Assembly: GCA_021815655.1 (NCBI GenBank)
Contig: JAKAGJ010000043.1
Coordinates: 1 to 9,399, forward strand
Direction: 5' to 3'
Length of the DNA stretch: 9,399 bases
DNA from: Deltaproteobacteria bacterium
GTDB taxonomy: Bacteria; Desulfobacterota; Desulfarculia; Desulfarculales; Desulfarculaceae
A program made the translations under genes and the position numbers. Position 1 is the first letter of the stretch. Each line of letters starts with the position of its first letter. Positions 5,917 through 9,399 of the stretch are shown one piece after another. Below the pieces are notes generated by a model, which saw only the letters and a program-made list of their open reading frames with translations, was not told the origin of the DNA and did not search any database.

Positions 5917-8529
5917 ATGACCAAGCGGCGGCGTTTAGGTTGGCTGGTGTTTTTGGCGCTGTTGCTGCTGCCCGCGGCGGCCCTGGCGGCGCCCCAGCGT
6001 CACATTCTTCCCAGCGGGCTGACCGTGATTCTAAGCGAGAACCACGAGGCCCCGGTGGTCTCCTTCCAGGTCTGGGTTCGGGCCGGCTCGGCCTACGAGC
6101 GCCCCGGCGAATACGGCATCACCCACCTCATCGAGCACATGATCTTCAAGGGCTCGCCCAGCCATCCCAACGGCGACATGGCCAAGCGCATAGAGGCCCT
6201 GGGTGGCGAGGTGAACGCCTACACCACCCTGGACCACACCAACTACCACGTCACGGCCGCCAGCCGCAACGCTGGCGAGGTCCTGGGGCTCCTGGCCGAC
6301 GCCGTGGTCAACGCCTCCTTCGACCCCGTCGACCTGGCCCGGGAAAAAGAGGTGGTGATCGAGGAAATACGCATGGACCAGGACAGCCCCGAGCGGCGCC
6401 TGGACGAGCAAGCCTTCCGCCTGGCCTATGGCGACCACCCCTACGGCCGGCCGGTCATCGCCACCCCAGAATCGGTGCGGGCCATAACCCGCCAGAACAT
6501 CTTGGATTACCGGCAGCGGTTGTACCGGGCCGGCAACGTGGTGGTGGTGGCGGTGGGCGATTTCTCGGCCCCCAAAATCCTGCCCCTGATCGAGAAGGAC
6601 TTTGCCGGGCTGCCGGCCAACTCCGGCGAGACCGTCGCCTTGCCGCCGGTGGAGCCGCAGGCGGGGCCGCGCCTCAAGATCATGCGCGAAAAGGTGAACC
6701 AGGCGGCGATAAGCCTGTCCTGGCGCATACCCGGCCTGCCCAGCCCCGAGGTCTATGCCCTGGATATGGCCGCCGCCGTGGCCGGCGAGGGCAAGACCAG
6801 CCGCCTTTGGTCCCAGGTCAAGGAGAAGCAGGGCCTGGCCGACGCCGTGGAGGCCTCGGCCTACACCCCGGCCGGCACGGGGCTGTTCCAGGTGGAGGCC
6901 CGCCTGTCGCCGGACAAGGTGCAGAAGGCCTGGCCCGCCCTCCTGGAGCAGACCCTGTCCCTGATGGCCGAGCCGCCCGAGCCGGCCGAGATGGAGCGGG
7001 CGCGGGTCAACAACCAGGCCGACTTCGTGCGCAGCCGCCAGACCATGCAGGGCCAGGCCCGCATGCTGGGTTATTTCGAGCTGCTGCGCGGGGGGTATGA
7101 AAAGGCCGAGGAATATCTGGAGCGCTACCGCTTGGTGCGGGCCTCCCAAGTGGCGGCGGCGGCCCAGGCCTACCTGCGCCCCGAGGGGCTGTCCATGGTG
7201 GTGCAGCTGCCCGAGGGCGCCCCGGCCCCGGACCTGGCCCAGTTGACGGCCCAGGCCCGCGAGGTCTTCGCCAAGCTGGCCCCGCCTCCGGCGGTGGCCC
7301 AGGGCGGCGCCTTGCGCACCCAGTTGGCCAACGGACTTACCCTGATCGTCAAGCCCCGCCGGGACGTGCCCCTGGTCTCCCTGGTGCTGGCCGCCCCCGG
7401 GGGCCAGGCCGCCGAGACCCCCGCCGACGCCGGTTTGTACCAGTTGTGGGCCAAGGCCGTCACCCGAGGCGACAAAAGCCACAGCGCCGACCAACTGTCG
7501 GCGCTGCTGGAGGACCGCGCCGCCAGTCTGCACGGCTTCGCGGCGCGCAGCACCGCCGGCCTGGTGGGCTCCTTCCTGGCCCAGGACTGGCGTCTGGGCC
7601 TGACTTTGCTCAGCGAGGCCTGGCTGACGCCCACCTTCCCCGCCGAGCAGGTGCAAAAGGCCAAGGAGGACCAGTTGGCCCGCCTGCGCAGCCAGGACGA
7701 CCAGCCCACGGCGCGGGCTTTCAAGCAATTCCGCCGCATGCTCTACCGTGACCACCCCTACGGGCAGGACCCCCTGGGCAGCCCGGAAAGCCTGGCCGCC
7801 CTGGACCGCCAGGCCCTCATCAAGGCCCACCAGCGCATGCTGGGTCCCCAGGGGCTGGTGCTGTGCGTGGTGGGCGACGTGGAGCCCCAGGCGGTGCGCG
7901 CGGAGCTGGAGCGGCTGTGGCCCAGTACCCCTGGCCGGGCCGAGATGCCGGCCGTGGCCACGCCCGCCCCGCCTGAGCACCCCCGGGTGGAGAGCGTCAA
8001 GGATGCCAAGGCCGCCCAGACCCAGATATTGCTGGGCTTCCCGGCGCCGGCGGCCACCGACCCCCGGCGTTTCGCCATGCAGCTTTGGGAGGCCGTGCTG
8101 GGCGGCCAGGGCGGGCGGCTGTTCCGCGACCTGCGCGACAAGCACTCCCTGGCCTACAGCGTGCAGGCCTTCTACAGCAACTCCTGGCACGCCGGGTCCT
8201 TCGGCGTGTACATGGCCGTGGGCCCGGGCAAGGAGCCCCCGGCCCTAAAGGGTCTCCAGGCCCATTTGCAGCGGGCGCGCCAGGAGCCCCCCGAGCCCCA
8301 GGAGCTGGAGCGGGCCAAGAACTACCTCTTGGGGGTGCAGGCCATAGCGCAGCAGGGCTATGAAACCCAGGCCATGACCATGGCCGTGGATGAGCTCTTG
8401 GGCCTGGGCTTTGACTATTACCTCAAGGTGCCGGCCCTGGTGCAGGCCGTAACCCCGGAGCAGATGCGCCAGGTGGCGGCGGACGTGTTGCAGCCCAACC
8501 ACCTGGTGGAACTGACCCTGGGGCCGTAG
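5917..8529 (+). CDS. exported M16 family (insulinase/pitrilysin-like) zinc metalloprotease, two-unit form
   Basis: 870 residues from ATG 5917, chosen because it opens a typical signal peptide (MTKRRR, then a Leu-rich core, then ALA at 22-24 before the cleavage site) and follows AAAGGCGAG. The upstream TTG at 5815 would bury that signal. The first M16 unit has the inverted zinc motif HLIEH (His70, Glu73, His74), with Glu149 or Glu150 in VVIEEI as distal ligand, and GEGKTSRLW typical of the non-catalytic partner lobe. A second unit begins near residue 465. The position equivalent to HxxEH reads YQLWA (508-512), so it is inactive, but the C-terminal lobe keeps GGRLFRDLRDKHSLAY (732-747), the Arg/Tyr substrate-binding block. 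Related enzymes close two halves around unfolded peptides and degrade them. Location is probably periplasm or outer-membrane-facing. It appears to be a lone transcription unit, with divergent gshB upstream and a long gap downstream. Confidence 0.92.
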   Translation: MTKRRRLGWLVFLALLLLPAAALAAPQRHILPSGLTVILSENHEAPVVSFQVWVRAGSAYERPGEYGITHLIEHMIFKGSPSHPNGDMAKRIEALGGEVNAYTTLDHTNYHVTAASRNAGEVLGLLADAVVNASFDPVDLAREKEVVIEEIRMDQDSPERRLDEQAFRLAYGDHPYGRPVIATPESVRAITRQNILDYRQRLYRAGNVVVVAVGDFSAPKILPLIEKDFAGLPANSGETVALPPVEPQAGPRLKIMREKVNQAAISLSWRIPGLPSPEVYALDMAAAVAGEGKTSRLWSQVKEKQGLADAVEASAYTPAGTGLFQVEARLSPDKVQKAWPALLEQTLSLMAEPPEPAEMERARVNNQADFVRSRQTMQGQARMLGYFELLRGGYEKAEEYLERYRLVRASQVAAAAQAYLRPEGLSMVVQLPEGAPAPDLAQLTAQAREVFAKLAPPPAVAQGGALRTQLANGLTLIVKPRRDVPLVSLVLAAPGGQAAETPADAGLYQLWAKAVTRGDKSHSADQLSALLEDRAASLHGFAARSTAGLVGSFLAQDWRLGLTLLSEAWLTPTFPAEQVQKAKEDQLARLRSQDDQPTARAFKQFRRMLYRDHPYGQDPLGSPESLAALDRQALIKAHQRMLGPQGLVLCVVGDVEPQAVRAELERLWPSTPGRAEMPAVATPAPPEHPRVESVKDAKAAQTQILLGFPAPAATDPRRFAMQLWEAVLGGQGGRLFRDLRDKHSLAYSVQAFYSNSWHAGSFGVYMAVGPGKEPPALKGLQAHLQRARQEPPEPQELERAKNYLLGVQAIAQQGYETQAMTMAVDELLGLGFDYYLKVPALVQAVTPEQMRQVAADVLQPNHLVELTLGP

Positions 8530-8540
8530 CGGGGGGTTTA

Positions 8541-8562
8541 AAAGGCCATCCGTGGATTTTTT
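8541..8562 (+). terminator. weak possible terminator after the M16 protease gene
   Basis: A run of six T (8557-8562) follows a very short dyad (ATCC/GGAT or CCA/TGG around 8547-8556) within 35 bp of the stop codon. The T-run is the supporting signal. The stem is too short to be convincing, and real termination may occur at the GC-rich hairpins starting at 8689. Confidence 0.22.
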
Positions 8563-8688
8563 CAACCTGAACTGGCTGAAGTTAATTCGGCTAATTTGTC
8601 GAAAGGCTTGATCCAATAGGCCGGCGCCTTTCGGCGGTCCCTCCCCTAGGCTCCCGGCCAACCTTTGGGCTGGATGGATTACTGGCCC

Positions 8689-8720
8689 GCCGGCAGGCTG
8701 CTTATCAACAGCCTGCCGGC
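8689..8720. repeat. perfect 12-bp inverted repeat with 8-nt loop
   Basis: GCCGGCAGGCTG (8689-8700) pairs perfectly with CAGCCTGCCGGC (8709-8720) around the loop CTTATCAA. A palindrome GCCCCTTGGGGC (8721-8732) and two copies of GGCGCC (8736-8741, 8743-8748) follow at once. The stem is strong on either strand. There is no T-run after it, so it may be a barrier-type terminator, an RNA stabiliser, or part of a regulatory leader. Confidence 0.6.
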
Positions 8721-8750
8721 GCCCCTTGGGGCCCGGGCGCCAGGCGCCTC

Positions 8751-8779
8751 TTGGGCCAGCGGCGGAAAAGAGTTATGAT
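8751..8779 (+). promoter_or_regulatory. candidate sigma-70-type promoter for the small secreted-protein gene
   Basis: TTGGGC (8751-8756) and TATGAT (8774-8779) are separated by exactly 17 bp. The -10 matches consensus at 5 of 6 positions, the -35 at 3 of 6. Transcription would start near 8786, giving a leader of about 73 nt with GAGGAG at 8847-8852. Confidence 0.4.
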
Positions 8780-8858
8780 GGGCCTGGGCGAGCCGCCGGC
8801 TGGCGGGCCGTCGCGACTTGAGGAGATGGGGACCAGGAGGGCATCCGAGGAGCCAAGC

Positions 8859-9152
8859 ATGAAAAAAACCGCCGCCGTCATTCTGGCCTGCCTGCTCTTG
8901 GGCAGCCCCCTGCTGGCTCGGGCCGAGCGCGACGTGGAGGCCGACCCCCAGGCCATCCGCAAGGAGATCGAGAAGTTGCGTATCTCCTACACCGACGAGC
9001 ATCCCGACATCCAGATACTCAAGCGAAGGCTGGACCGCGCCCTGCAACGCAAGCAGGCCCAAGACAAGGCCAAGGCCCTGCGCCAGCAGCAGAGGCAGGC
9101 CGGCCCCGCGGCGCCGCCTTCCCCTGGGCCGTCACCCGGCGTTCAGCCCTAG
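8859..9152 (+). CDS. small secreted protein with Wzz-like 'YTDEHPD' coiled-coil segment
   Basis: 97 residues. Start ATG 8859 is fixed by GAGGAG 6 nt upstream and by a clean signal peptide: MKK, a hydrophobic core to about residue 19, and ARA (20-22) before the likely cleavage site. A lipobox reading (ILAC at 8-11) is less likely because the hydrophobic stretch before the Cys is very short. The mature part is charged and helical: residues 31-66 contain IRKEIEKLRISYTDEHPDIQILKRR split around an HPD motif, which resembles the conserved 'HPD' segment between coiled coils in polysaccharide chain-length determinant proteins. A Gln/Lys-rich helix (67-80) and a Pro-rich tail (81-97) follow. No transmembrane anchor or catalytic residues are visible. 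I do not recognise a named family; it is likely a periplasmic helical protein, perhaps a binding or spacer protein. Its stop lies 17 bp from the convergent regulator gene. Confidence 0.82.
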   Translation: MKKTAAVILACLLLGSPLLARAERDVEADPQAIRKEIEKLRISYTDEHPDIQILKRRLDRALQRKQAQDKAKALRQQQRQAGPAAPPSPGPSPGVQP

Positions 9153-9169
9153 TCGGGGCCGCGGGCCTT

Positions 9170-9399
9170 TCAGCCGTCCAACTGGTATTTGCGGATCTTC
9201 TGGCGCAGGGTCTTGCGGTCGATGCCCAGGGCCTCGGCCGTCTCGCTGCGCCGCCCCCCCAGTTGACGCAACACCCTGCCGATGTGCAGCCGCTCCATCT
9301 CGTCCAGCTTCATGGGCTCCTGGTCCTCGGAACGCTCCCCCACCAGGCTGCCGGCGGCCTCCAGGTCGGCGGCGTCGATGATGGTGCCGCTGGCCATGA
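9170..9399 (-). CDS. NtrC-type sigma-54-dependent regulator, C-terminal end (5' part outside window)
   Basis: Only about 76 C-terminal residues are inside the window, ending at TGA 9172-9170. The segment reads MASGTIIDAADL, a linker with acidic residues, then a Fis-type helix-turn-helix: LDEMERLHIGRVLRQLGG followed by RRSETAEALGIDRKTLRQKIRKYQL. In NtrC-family activators the words before this usually run '...ERAVVMASG..I...DL', marking the end of the AAA+ domain. The Met at 9397-9395 is therefore probably internal and the gene continues past the right edge. Such proteins bind upstream enhancer sites and use ATP to open sigma-54 promoters, often as phosphorylated response regulators. The receiver and AAA+ domains cannot be seen here, so the signal and partner kinase are unknown. 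Confidence 0.88.
   Translation of the reverse strand, partial: MASGTIIDAADLEAAGSLVGERSEDQEPMKLDEMERLHIGRVLRQLGGRRSETAEALGIDRKTLRQKIRKYQLDG

Larger units (their letters stand above)
8530..8858. other. intergenic region with structured GC-rich core
   Basis: 329 bp with no supported gene. The first 75 bases after the protease stop are locally A+T-richer (T-run at 8557-8562, AATT-containing patch at 8582-8597) and show nothing else recognisable. A cluster of dyads follows at 8689-8748, then a promoter-like pair and the leader of the small secreted-protein gene. Short open frames here lack ribosome-binding sites and protein character. Confidence 0.5.

Noticed and set aside
6031..8190. 719-codon antisense open frame opposite the M16 protease
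   Set aside because: Same codon-shadow pattern (Gly/His/Gln/Leu-rich repeats), while the plus strand encodes clear M16 motifs throughout.
8751..8858. N-terminal extension of the small secreted protein to the TTG at 8751
   Set aside because: The ATG at 8859 has GAGGAG at ideal spacing and begins the signal peptide. The extension would hide the signal and overlaps the candidate promoter.
9155..9169. Mini-hairpin GGCC-GCG-GGCC followed by TTT between the convergent genes at the right end
   Set aside because: Only four GC pairs plus two G-U pairs and three T's; too weak to call a terminator, though the 17-bp gap offers no other candidate.

Overview
This GC-rich window reads as ordinary chromosome of a Gram-negative bacterium. 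Two products carry cleavable export signals, one is a multi-spanning membrane protein, and the right edge holds an NtrC-type sigma-54 activator. The mix of a nucleotide-transporter-like protein fused to HEAT repeats and a cyclic-nucleotide domain, a GshB-type ligase, a four-lobed M16 protease and an NtrC-type regulator would fit a deltaproteobacterial (Desulfobacterota-like) lineage. That placement is inference from gene content and composition, not from a marker gene. No mobile element, CRISPR array, tRNA or rRNA was seen.

Layout, left to right: (1) the 3' end of a SUMF1/FGE-fold gene on +, lacking the catalytic cysteines of a true formylglycine-generating enzyme; (2) a short gap with a possible extended -10 promoter, then a 1078-residue fusion on + (NTT/MFS-like membrane domain, HEAT-like helical repeats, C-terminal cyclic-nucleotide-binding domain); (3) a convergent junction with a tandem 8-bp repeat and a striking 19-bp-stem hairpin; (4) a two-gene operon on -, a glutathione-synthetase-like ATP-grasp ligase (gshB) followed by an N-formylglutamate-amidohydrolase-family enzyme, joined by a TGATG stop/start overlap; (5) a 336-bp divergent regulatory region; (6) an exported two-unit M16 zinc protease on +; (7) a 329-bp gap with a cluster of GC-rich dyads and a plausible promoter; (8) a 97-residue secreted protein on + with a segment like the 'HPD' coiled-coil motif of polysaccharide chain-length determinants; (9) the C-terminal end of a Fis-type-HTH, sigma-54-dependent regulator on -, running off the window.

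The only clear functional unit is the gshB/amidohydrolase pair: one enzyme makes an amide bond with ATP, the other belongs to a family that hydrolyses an N-acyl-glutamate amide bond, and their translation looks coupled. The other genes appear to be independent transcription units separated by strand switches or by gaps with promoter-like or hairpin sequences. The most unusual items are the three-part transporter fusion, the coupled ligase/amidohydrolase pair, the long hairpin between convergent genes, and the small secreted 'HPD' protein.
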